Below, in pieces: positions 1-11,300 of a stretch of DNA of 64,000 nt. Origin of the DNA: Trochalopteron elliotii (lineage: Eukaryota; Chordata; Aves; Passeriformes; Leiothrichidae); contig JANPWX010000204.1 of the NCBI GenBank assembly GCA_024734555.1, forward strand, positions 1,488,758 through 1,552,757, read 5' to 3'. The position numbers and the translations under genes are program-made. Under the pieces are notes generated by a model. The model was not told the origin of the DNA. It saw only the letters and a program-made list of their open reading frames with translations, and did no database searches. Each line of letters opens with the position of its first letter. Position 1 is the stretch's first letter.

Positions 1-3000
1 AGGAATATGTGTTTGTACAGACAGCTTTGTACATTATTGTAAGTCACTGTTACTGCTTGCACAAATCATGTGCAAAGACACCTTGACTACAGATCTATGT
101 CATTGTATAAAAAAAAGTAAAGGTAAAAAAGTTTTAAAAAGTCTAAAAGCTGTTTAAAACAATACACAGTGCTCTCAATGCATCCTTTAAATAATCCTCT
201 GAGCACTTTGCATCGCCCGTTGCCTTATAGCAAGCAGAGAATGTCCACTTTTCAAATTAATATCAAAATTCCTTTTGATACTGTCAGCTGTTCTTCAAAA
301 CATTGCAGTTATTGCTCTCCCACAGGGGAAGATGGCTGAATGATGAGGAGGATGTTTCTGCAGCTCCCCCTTGTAGCAATAAATAATACAATGCCTGGTG
401 CGGCCACTGTGATTTTTTATGAAGTAACGTTTCAGTAAAACTGGTTACAAAACACACTAAGTATGATTTATAGGCCTGAAATTATGACTATCCAGCATTC
501 CTGAGTGATAGATTATTTATTCTTGTAGTCAGAAGACAAAGCTTTCCATATTGAAAAATAGCTGATACCTCTTTAATTACAGCCTAGGTACAATGTGCAC
601 ATTGTGCTTCTTAACCACCCGCTGACAGACACTAAAGTGCAGTGGACCTGCATTTCCTAATGTATGAAATTGCTCCTAGGATGCTGCAGGGCCCATGAGA
701 AAATTGCAAAGAATTCTTACTTATCCCTGAGCAAGTCTGTCTCAGCTGAATAAAACTTCTAAGTCTTTCTAAAACCTTCATTCTTAATACCTTACATTGA
801 GATGGCCCCCTAATGGTGCACCAGAATTTCAGCTTAAGGTGCCCAGCTGACTTTCAAATACTTACTTTTAATTATCATTCTTTTTTTTCCCTTGGGATTA
901 ATTTTGAAAATGTAAGTCTCTTGGTGCATGCGCTTAAGAAATTTTCTTGTGTTGACATTTCTCTTTTGTATAAAAAAGAAAACAAACCAAAACAAGAATT
1001 CAATATCTCAAGCAGGATTTCTGCTGCCATGAGAATACTTTGTTTTCTTTTTCTTTCCCTCTAAGCAGCAAGTACAATAGATTTCAGTAATGCATTTGGC
1101 ACAGCAACTGTAAGGTTGTAGGAAACAGGCTGTGAAAAGAAACCACAGATGAGGGACGCTAATTACATTGTTTGATGCACTACTGGAGCTCAGATAATGC
1201 CAGCAAGGTAAAAGGATTCATAAGGAGTAAAATATGTGCTCTTGCTCAAGATTATCTGGGAAGCTATCACCAAAAGGTACTCCAAAGAGGATTTGTCAGG
1301 ATGGAGAGTAGCAGGTGGCTCAGCCCTCGCTATTCATTAACTATAATGAATACTAGCTATAACTAAACAACTTAATTAACATTCGAGAAGACTGTTCATA
1401 TGTTACAAATCCCATTAGGAAGGGAGCTGAGCATCCACAGTGAGGAGAATAATACAGAAATAGCACAACATATTCCAAAGCTATCGAAATGGGCCAAGGC
1501 TGTAGCCCATGAAGTCAGGCTCTACCCTTGGGATTCATCTCAAAGATGATGACAAGAGACTAAAATGTGTGAATGATCTCCCATAGGCTTTCAAGGTGTT
1601 TTAAAGTATAATTTTGGCTTATCTAATATCCTCCCTCTTTTAGAGGTGTTTGATCCAAAATGCAGTCTCTACCAGTCCTTCCATCCCTGACTCTAGTCAC
1701 ACACACAAGCACATGAGGCATCCAAACCACACAGTCTTGTTCTCAGCAGAACTGGGTTAGTTATCCTACATGAGGCATATCTATGGAACAGAAGGCAGGG
1801 GCTGGTGGGTAGAAAAGTGTTTTAGAAAGAAGTAACTAGCATCTGAAAAAAATAGAAGCTTATCACACTGTGAATGGTAAAAGTCACTCTTCAGTGGAAC
1901 TGACACATTAGAAGAGCAGTAATACCTCAGGTGTTATTAGTGAACAGAGTGACAGCAGGACATAAGCCTCTGACATGGGAGACATTATCACCAAACATGA
2001 CAGAATTGTGCTCTTCTAACACTCTTCAGCAATTGTTCAAGAAATCTCCTGGTTAAAAACAGATTGACACATTCTTGCTCATTATTTGGTCTCTGGCTTG
2101 CAAAACCAGATGCCTTTTTATGAGCTAGTTTAGGAATAACAGTGGGGGGAAAGGGCTGATAAAAGGATGACTATTAGTTTATTATTTTGGATATTGCTTT
2201 TCCAATAAGTAGCAGGAATACGCAGTTATCCATCAGTGTCTTGTGGACATAATTTACTCATTTTTAGTTCCCTTCTGTTGTCTGAAACTGCAAACCCTGT
2301 TTCCAGAGAACAGAATTATTAGAGTAGCTATAGGACAGATTCTGTTGTAATTTACTCACTGGAGGTTTATTTTATGAACAAAGCATCACTGTGAAAAATA
2401 ACCTCCTTTACCATTTGGAATTGTGCTTTTGCTGTGAGATGTTTTTCAGTTTCTACCATTGTTCAAGTTTGACAGCAGACTAAACCAATACATCATTTCT
2501 TATGAAAAAGGAACACAGCCCTGAGCAGATTATGTTGATTTCCATAAGAAATATTATCCACATTTTCCTTTTCTGTGGAAGCTTCCTTTATGAACTGCTA
2601 TGTATTTAAACAGTACATGGATGATATAGTAAGGATTGAATAATTTGTAAACCCAGATATTTTGTGTTATAGCCTAAAGTAGGAAGGGAACTGCCCTCCT
2701 GTGTTTCAGTCACAAAAATGACCTCAAAATAACAAAAGCAGTTCCTTAATATCATGCTCTGGGAAAACACCAGAGTTTTACTAGAGCAAGGTGTTAGTTA
2801 CTGTACTGGCTCCCTCTGGACAATGTCTGTATGAACATCTGTAGAACTTTAATAACCTGTTTAGACACAGGTGTACTGGAGTAGACTATAAATGAGTAGA
2901 GATTACTTCATGCATAGATTAAATAATAGTGACAGCATGTTTTCCAGCTTCTTGCTTATCTGCACCCAGCCAGCATTCTGTTCCCTTGTCTGCATTAATT

Positions 3001-6000
3001 TGTCTCATCTCTAGCTTCCTTCTATATGCACATCAAGAACTAAATTAATTGAATCCCATTGGTTTCATTCTGGGATCATTTTTCCTAGTGCTTTATTCTC
3101 TTTATACAAGAAAATATGGTTGCTGTTACCATTTTAATTTTGTTCACATCATTCTTTTAAAGGATGACAACTTTATTCTCTCCTGTCCTTGCTATATTGC
3201 CTCATATTTTTTGTGGTACCTGCAGAATTTGTTCTGCTTCCACAGTAGTGACTACAAAAGAAGTTGTGCTGCCAATTTTATCCAAGAGAGACTCCTTACC
3301 CTACTCTCCTTTCCCCAGGCTGAGATTCCTTGATTACAGGTGAGTCTGCTAGTAAGACTGTTTGGTTTCACTTTATTTTGTGTGGACATCGTTAGCACTC
3401 TGAAACACTGCATAGAACACTATCAACAATATTTTGCACCTGAAAACACAGAAATTTATGTGTCAAACCAATCAATGGGTACTCTTGCTTTTTAAATGCA
3501 ATTAGCATTCCAGATCTGAATGGGCAGGACTAAACCCATTAACAGTATCACAGCGAAGTTAGGAGAGGAAGATGTAAGGGGCAGATGCATTATTAAAATG
3601 GTGAACAAACATGCTGACTTAACTTCTCTTTAAGTTATGCCAAATTATTGCAAAATACTAGGAAAAATCCAACACTCCATTAACAAGAGGCCACATGAGA
3701 AAATTATTTGTGGATGTGTAACTATGGAATGTGCTTGCTTGTAAGAGTGCAAGGTCTTTAATGAGTAAGCTTTGTGCTAAATAACAGCAGTGAAAAAACA
3801 GATCCGAGCCTGAAAATGTGACCAAACCCTTGCTGATGGACTTAGGAAAGACTGAAGCTGTAGCTGATGCTTGCAGAATGTTACTTTGAAGAGTGGCTCC
3901 CATGATCAGCTATTATGTCATCCTATGCAGAGGTTTTTGTTTGAATTTGTGCAACTTCATGTGAACCATGCAAACTAAACCCAGTGCTGTCTCTGCAAAT
4001 AACAATGCATAGCAATTAAGTACAAGTGTCATGGTAAATTCATGCTGCATCAGAAAGTTCAGCCTTCAATAAGTTTCAGAGCCTGAAACCACAGAAACAA
4101 AAAATAATTATAGTGACTCATGAGGGATATAGAGTAATTCTTCTAAATTAATAACAATATTCATGTGCTGCTTTCCCGTCAGCACATCAACCACAAGTAC
4201 CCAGAGACTGTTGGTAGAGACACAAGACCTTCATTGTGGGGGATGATGGTGATGATGATGGTCCCATTCTGTTGATGGGTGCAGCAAAACCTGATATTTA
4301 TTTAGTGCATTGCTCAGCCTGACAACTCTGCTGTGGTGGCTCAGAATAAAGCTGCTGGGACAAATTCAGTGAAGGGTTCAGCAGTTCAGCACTTAAACTC
4401 ATTAACACTGGATTCCCTTATTCAGATCTTCAGGTGAGAGAATGAGCTACAGCTTGGTCAGATAGATCTGAAGCCTGGGACATAACAGTTGTTCTCTTTT
4501 TTCTGTCTCTTTGTTGCTGATGACAATTCCTTGTGCAGCTCAAGTGTCAGAAATAGGACTTCATTTGTGTTTATCTACTGGTCTTAACTGATATTTTAGT
4601 ATTTTATTTCAGATATATTCTTTAATAATTAGCACACTATGAATTTGGCATATAATTAATGTCCATTCAATTTAGGTCCCATTTTAAAAACAACTGTTCA
4701 TAATTCTCTGGGAATCATTTAAAATTGACTCTTAAGATTTTGAGATATTTTTTAACTGGGAAGCAATTGTCAGGGAAGAAGTTTCATACAGATTGAGTCA
4801 CAGCTACTCCTACTACTTAATCAAATCTTCTCCAGTAAGGTCTTATGAGTTCTCACTAACTCTCACTATCATATTAGATCATTGACTCCTGATTTTACAC
4901 ATTTATTACTGGATGGGCAAAAGGTGTTATTGCAATACACTTGGCCTACAAAGGTTCATGTTCTCCTTCAGTTTTTTGGGAGTCTCAATTGGGTAGTTCA
5001 CCTACCAGCAGGGTGGTCTACATTCTGTACCAAGACTTGAGAAAATTTTAGTTGGCCAAGTGACTTGGATATACTTTTTAGTGTTTCACCATGGCTATAG
5101 GCAAATTATTGAACATTTTTCTGTGTGGGAGGAAGCAACATGACAGCAACTTCCTTGTTCATTTCCAGGAAAGAGGCAGCATGTTTTTTTCAGGTACTAA
5201 TGCTATAAATTATTACTGCTATGGGGCAAATTCTGTTAACATTTTTATTCCTTGCTGGAAGGCAACAGCATTCCAATTTCTGCTCTTGGTAAGACAGACT
5301 TCTCACTGCCTCTTGTGTAAGCAGGGAATTTGTAATAAAGGTTTTTGTGACAGTGTATGACAGAGCTGACATTTGTATCCTAAATTACCTTCTTTTCCTT
5401 TTTCCCTCAGTCTGTAATTCTTGAACTAGTTGATACTGCTTTTCCAGTCTTCTGTTTATCTTTGCCAGATAAATGGCATTCCTTTGACTCCTCCAAGTGT
5501 TGTAATAGAGAATAACTGAGATCAGGGATGTTCTGTGTATAGTGTCTAGTTTTGCATTTTTCTTTTTTTTTAATTCCTCTCTGAATACTCTTGTTCATTT
5601 TTACAGATTTTGTTTGTGCTTCTATCAAAAGACATTCTTCCATACCAAACCCCCTTGCCATTTAGCTCCTATATTTAATCAAGGCAGGGAAAATACACAA
5701 TCCTACTGGTTAGTTTTAAGAGTTGCAGACAAATTGTCCCTGAGTGCAACTATTCATGTGGTCCAGCTGCTGACCTAGTTTGCTGAATCCAAGTAGGGAA
5801 GCTTCATCTGGCCAAAAACCTATCCTTGGAGGAAGTAAATTGAACAGTGAATTCTTTCCGAGAAGCTGAACATCCCTGTTTGCCCACCAACACTGCAGAG
5901 AGATGAATGACTGCAGCTGTAGGAGAGGGTTTGAAGCACTGTGCTCCCCTTTCCATTGTGATACAACACCTCTCAGCCCAGAACTGCTACTTGCACCTCA

Positions 6001-7273
6001 TCTTTTGGTGCCAGATTCTGAGTGTGGCAGCATGAGATTTTCTTCTTTCCTCTCTTTACATCAGCATCACCCAGAGCCTCAATGCTGCACACAGGTTCTG
6101 CACCCTCCACTACCCTAAGACCAGTTCCTCCTCAGCTGCTGCTGCCAACAAGGTGGGAAGAGGTTGGTGGAGGGATTTGACTGCTTCTGCTTGGATCAGT
6201 ATTGGGAGACTGAGACCAGACCACTCTGGAGGAGGGTGTAAACAAGTTATGCAGTGGAGCTGGGAGCTCAAATAGTTACCCCTGCTCCAGTCTCCCACTG
6301 CTAGGTGCTCTTCACAGGCATTCAGCACACCCTGCTTTACCCTCTCACCCATTCAGCCTCCATTTTGTGCGAGGAGTGTTACTTGTGTATGATGCTCATG
6401 TCTGTAAAATTCAGCCTTTCGGTCTTCTCATCAGCAAAAATATAATAAATGCATAAAATCAGGGACTTGTTACAGAAAGTTTTAATTAATTCTCATGAAC
6501 GTAGGAGGCAAACTGTGGAAGCCATAAACACCATGTGGTTAGACTACTGCATCTACATGTATCATTAGAGACAAAGCTCTTACAAAGCAAACTGTAGGAG
6601 ACCATCCTACATTGCTGTCTGGATGATTAGGAGATTCCTTAGAAAGTCACTGAGGCCTGTCACTCAGGTGTCCTCAGCCTGAGAGACAGGCTTCAGTGCT
6701 GGACAGGGTCTTTTTAAAGGTCAAACTCACTGTAAGAAACAGAAATAGTGAACAAGGAGGGGAATTGAGTCCTGCCAGCTGTTCTAGTCCACGCTCCACA
6801 ATGGGTGGGCTGCTACCCCCGTGACAGCTGTCATTGGGCAAAACATGGCAACAGAACACACACCATGAGGTATGTTGGTTCCTCAACACGTTTCTGTAAA
6901 GGGTAAGTCCATTTCTGAGCAGCATCTCAGTGTGTAGCATAATCTGTGTTTCACTGATGGGCTGCTCTAGCCTTTAACATACCCAGAATGGTACCACAGG
7001 ATTTGGTTTCTTCTCTGAGCAGTGGAGATTTTCACTTCTGCTCTGTCAGAGAGAAGAATCACAGTAGGAATTTAAGTAAAATTGGACAGAAATTTGTAAT
7101 TTGTACACGTTTGCAAATTTATTTTCATGGATACTCTTTTGCTAGATGCATAGTGTGGGTGTAAGTTGTGTCCTCTTCTGTCTGTGAAGCTGTGAAATGA
7201 TTCCCTTCCCCAGCTGAAAAAGTGACACCATCACTGTGAAAAACACATACTTACATGATCTATTTTTCTGGTT
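1..7273. other. Intergenic sequence downstream of RSPO3; no gene seen
   Basis: Neither strand shows a frame longer than about 95 codons, and none of the short frames resembles a known protein or is bounded by convincing splice sites. I saw no clear CR1 copy here. The sequence is AT-rich with only short A/T runs. In mammals RNF146 lies downstream of RSPO3, but nothing matching it was recognised, so it probably lies further left. The first ~200 bases are AT-rich and ungapped but not identifiable. Confidence 0.6.
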
Positions 7274-7279
7274 TTTATT
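7274..7279 (-). promoter_or_regulatory. Candidate polyadenylation signal AATAAA for RSPO3
   Basis: The plus strand reads TTTATT, which is AATAAA on the minus strand, about 830 bases past the RSPO3 stop. The next 40 or so bases in transcript direction include a T/G-rich run with TATGTGTTTTT, as expected for a downstream element. Several other hexamers lie nearby, so the choice is tentative. Confidence 0.3.
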
Positions 7280-8111
7280 AACTCAACGTTGTCTCCTACA
7301 AATACGATTTGTCATTCACCAGAAGATTTGAAATGTAGACTTAAGTTACACATAGGTATAAAAAGCATAAAACAGCACACGGTACCACTGTTCAGACCAG
7401 AAAACATTGTGCTGTCCACAGATAAGAGCGTTATTCAAGCTCAGCTCAGTTTCCTTCTGCCTCAGGGATTCAGTCTTCAAAGCTGTAGATGCTTCTGCTT
7501 CTTATCCCTCAGCAGCTGAAGCCCTGCTGGCTTTCTCCTGATGTTTCTCACCCATATCTGGAGCATGGACTGGGAAAACACAGGGCAATCCCATCGTGCT
7601 CCACCAGAGGTTGTAAAACCTTGGGCTCCTACTGGCTCTTCAGAAATGTTTTCCTCCTTCTCTTAATTATGTACAATATATGAAGGGATACAATTTTCGT
7701 CTTTGATTTAGACATATCTCTTGCCTCATACTTAAACAATAACTTGAAAAATATTTTACAAAGAAAAAGAACATTGTTCATCTGAATGTCATTCATTATT
7801 ATATTGCTATATTTTATACCCTATTATTAATATATACAAAATTTCTTAATTGCCTTTTACAGATGCACGGAAGCATATAATATAACAGTTTTAAAGTATC
7901 CCATCTTTAGATTTTTTTTTTCCTTGGCTCATGTCAATCTCTTTAATAAACTATGGTTGCTTGGAGAATATAGGAAGTATTTGGAATGTTGTTTAAAGTT
8001 TAATAATAACTGGTAGCATTGTCCATTTGCGGCCTGAATGGTTGGAACACCTGTCAGGGCGATCTGGTAGAGATAGCAGCATCATAAGACTTAAACAATC
8101 ATGGAGGGCCA
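7274..8111 (-). other. RSPO3: Probable RSPO3 3' UTR
   Basis: AT-rich sequence follows the RSPO3 stop codon in transcript direction and contains no open frame of note. The far end is set by a canonical AATAAA on the minus strand at 7274-7279, with GT-rich sequence after it. Earlier ATTAAA variants at 7999-8004 and 7942-7947, or a later AATAAA at 7118-7123, could be used instead. The extent is inferred from signals only; no transcript evidence is available here. Confidence 0.4.
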
Positions 8112-8305
8112 CTAATGTGCAGTGTCAACGGGCGCCAGGTCAGGTTCTTTGTTTGCGGCTTTCCTTTTCTTCGGCTGCGTTTTGTTGTTGTTTTCCCTCT
8201 GTTCTCGGTTTTGTCTTCGGGCTGCTCGCCCTTTGCTTTCCTGTCTTGTCTCCTTGCTGTCATCTTTGTTGGATTTTTTTCTTTTCTCCTCCCTATTTTT
8301 TTTCC
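8112..8305 (-). CDS. RSPO3: RSPO3 exon 5: basic C-terminal tail and stop
   Basis: I found this exon by searching the minus strand for the expected Lys/Arg-rich tail. The acceptor is TTTTTTTTCAG at 8306-8316. The exon opens with GG, completing a Gly codon split with exon 4, then reads [13 protein letters not shown]. This aligns residue for residue with the human KKGRERKRKKPNK stretch. Later it reads [18 protein letters not shown] and ends V-D-T-A-H-stop, against V-S-T-V-H-stop in human. It has 63 full codons plus TAG. The tail is a low-complexity basic segment known in the family for heparin binding and variable length. The exon lies 21.6 kb from exon 4 and has no internal ATG-led frame. Runs of eight A and seven A occur inside the coding strand. 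Open frames on the opposite strand over this stretch are shadows. Confidence 0.92.
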
Positions 8306-11300
8306 CTGAAAAAAAATGATGGCATATTAGAAGATTTGCTCAGACTATTGCAATTTCTGAGTTTCACTTTGCCATAACCTGTGAAACCAGCCCTGGATTA
8401 GCACCTCCCATTAGGAGCTGGACACCAGTATTAGTATTTGGAAATGTCCAATCACCACACCCACATCCCTGGGGATTCTTGGTATTGCAACATCATCCCA
8501 TGACAAAGTGTCTGCTCCAGCACAGGTGTGTGTGATGGTCTTCAGACTAAAATGTGCCTCAAATCAAACTCTAGACCATTGTTACAAAATTAGGTATTCA
8601 ACTACTTTATTGCTTTAAATAAAGTAAGATGTTGAGGAATTTGTTGCTGCTACAGACCTCTCCAATAAAGCATCCTGTCCCCTTAGGAACATTAAAACTG
8701 TATATTGGCTGTGGAGATGATATAATAGAGTGCATTTACACTTGTCCTTGAGAAAGAAATTCTTTATGCTAAGTGTGGTGCAGCACTGGAACAGGCTGCC
8801 CACAGAAGCTGTGGATACCTCATCCTTGGAATTGTTCAAGGTCAGGCTGGATGGGGCTCTGAGCAATCTGATCTAGCGAAAGATATTGCTACCCATGGCA
8901 GAGATGATCTTCAAAGATCCCTTCCAACCAAAACATTTCTGTAATTCTATGGTTCTATTTTTTCTATTAGCTTTACAAATCTGCGCAGGAATGACATTGG
9001 CTTGAACTTGTAACAGATTAGATTTTTTGTCTGTATGGAACTACTGAGCTATTCAGCTGAAATTCACCTGTAGTTAGATGAATCCCAATGGTATCTTCAA
9101 AGACAACCTCCCTGGAGACTTTCCTGATAGAATGTCATACTGACCCATATGCCTTCTTACATGGAGAAATTTCTGGACAAGTCTTAAGAAACATCTGGCT
9201 AAACTCTCTTTTATGATATCCCAATAATGATACTAGTGAAAGTAATCTATCCTTCTTTGTTACAGAGAGAATACTTTTTGGTTTTAAATTTTAACAGAGA
9301 TAATCCAGGCTTTCCTACACTGGTGTACGGGGAGTTACACAAACCTAGCAGTAACTCTTGCTGTTGAGGGTGCTAAATTTTTATAAATTTTTCCCATTCC
9401 TGCCTCAAAACCAAAGACAGTGTTTTTTGATGCCTCACCGAGCTCTGTGGGAGTATGTCACAAGGAGGGAGTAGGTGCAGGGGAAGTGGCTTTGTTCTGA
9501 GAACAGATAACCATCCAAGGAGGTGCAGGGTGCAGGTCAGATAAAGGGAGATTCAGAGGAGGTGAAGAGAATTGAGAAAGCAAGGAGCAAGATCAAGATG
9601 TGACAATATGCTGTATCTTCTTGTTGTATAGCTCTATGGGAATATTTTACAGTTTTTCCATTCTTTACTACCACTGCCTGGGATTGGAGAGCAAGGGAAG
9701 ATTTAGATACCCACATTAAGTCAAGTAGGGACCAATATCTGCCTTTATCATATGTTGTTTCTGAAACAGTAAAAATTTAAATGTAAAATGACAACTTAAA
9801 TTTTAGGGAACCAGTCAGAGATTACTTGAATATGCATGCACATACCTGCAGAATCCTTTTCTGTATTTGTAAATGCCATCTAAGATGTGCAGAGGTGAGC
9901 AGGGGAGAACTAATGTGGGAGGCTCAGAAAGAGCTACCACCACTGGGAGAACTGGGAGACCTCCATGCAGAAGTAAGGCTGCATCTTACCCAGCTGTAAT
10001 GCTGCCTCTTACTAATGGATAAATGACAGTATGGGATTTCATTCCAGTGGTTTGTAAATACTGTTGGCCCAAGATGAAATGTTATTTGAATGGAAACTGT
10101 CCAGACATTCAGTGTTTGACATTACTCACTTGGTGATTAGCCAAAATCATTCAGCTGTGACTTCCCAGCCACAGTTCTTTAAGTATGTTGGAATGACATG
10201 TAATGGTTTCCCATTCAGTCGTGGGCCAGGATATATGTATTTATATGTGTGTAGATATACTAAGAATAAGATATCTTTGTCTAGCTAGAGACTTATCTGG
10301 GCATGGCTTTACTGTTTCTGTTTTAATCAGACTGGTATCTTTACAGATGACAAGGAAAACTGATCTCTGGAAAATACTTAAAACTGAGTCCTAATTCTCT
10401 TCTACTCTGAGGATAGCTTGTTTGGAGTCCTCTGTGCAGTTTTGTACATGATTTAATGTTATCACTTCCATTCTGCTGCCATTTGTGAAAAGATCTGCCC
10501 TCTAGACCTGCACTGTTATGGTAAAGCAATATAGCATAGAAGGGTCATCTTTGCTGGTTCTTCAGTTCCTTTCATTACTATTTTTAAAAATGGGAATTTT
10601 TATATAACAGTGTAATTTTATTCCTAGTCAGTCTGTGTTTCAGTTTAGACCCAACAGAAGATTCTACCAGCTGTTCTCTGCTAGCATTGGGATACAGCTG
10701 GAGCCCCATTCTTGTATATATCACCCTCCCTGTTCATATCCCTTCTCTCTTCTTCCCAGAGATTTATTCCTGAATATTTTTTCTTCTTTTTTCTACTTGA
10801 TGAAACGCACTTCATAGCACCACATTGAACTGGGTACCAGCTATTGTGGAAATCCATTGAAAATTTGGGCAATTGGCTCTCTGTGAAATGAAAAGTGCAA
10901 AAATTACATGGGCCATTATCTTCACAAGTTCATCTCTGAATAAGAAATGGCCTTTCAGTACTTAAAGAGAGCTTATAAAAAAAGATGAAGAACGATTCTT
11001 CATATGGACAGAGTGATGGGACAAGGTGGAGAGGTTTTAAACTAAAAGAGAAGAGATTTAGATTAGATGTTAAGAGGAAATTCTTTATTGTGGTTGTGCC
11101 GATACACTGAAACAAGTCCAGTGAAGTTGTGAATGGCCCATCCCTGGAAGTGTTTGTGGCCAGTTTGGATGGGGCTTGGGGCAACCTGGTCTTGTGGAAG
11201 GTGTTCTGCCCACGGCAGGGGTGCTGGATGACATTTAAGGCCCCTTCCAACCCAAACCATTGCATATTTCTATGACCTACTTTGCCTTTGAAGAAGCTGA

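Noticed and set aside
8027..8377. A 116-codon plus-strand frame and two shorter overlapping frames
   Set aside because: They are exactly antisense to RSPO3 exon 5 and its acceptor tract. The hydrophobic Phe/Leu-rich look comes from the complement of Lys/Arg codons.
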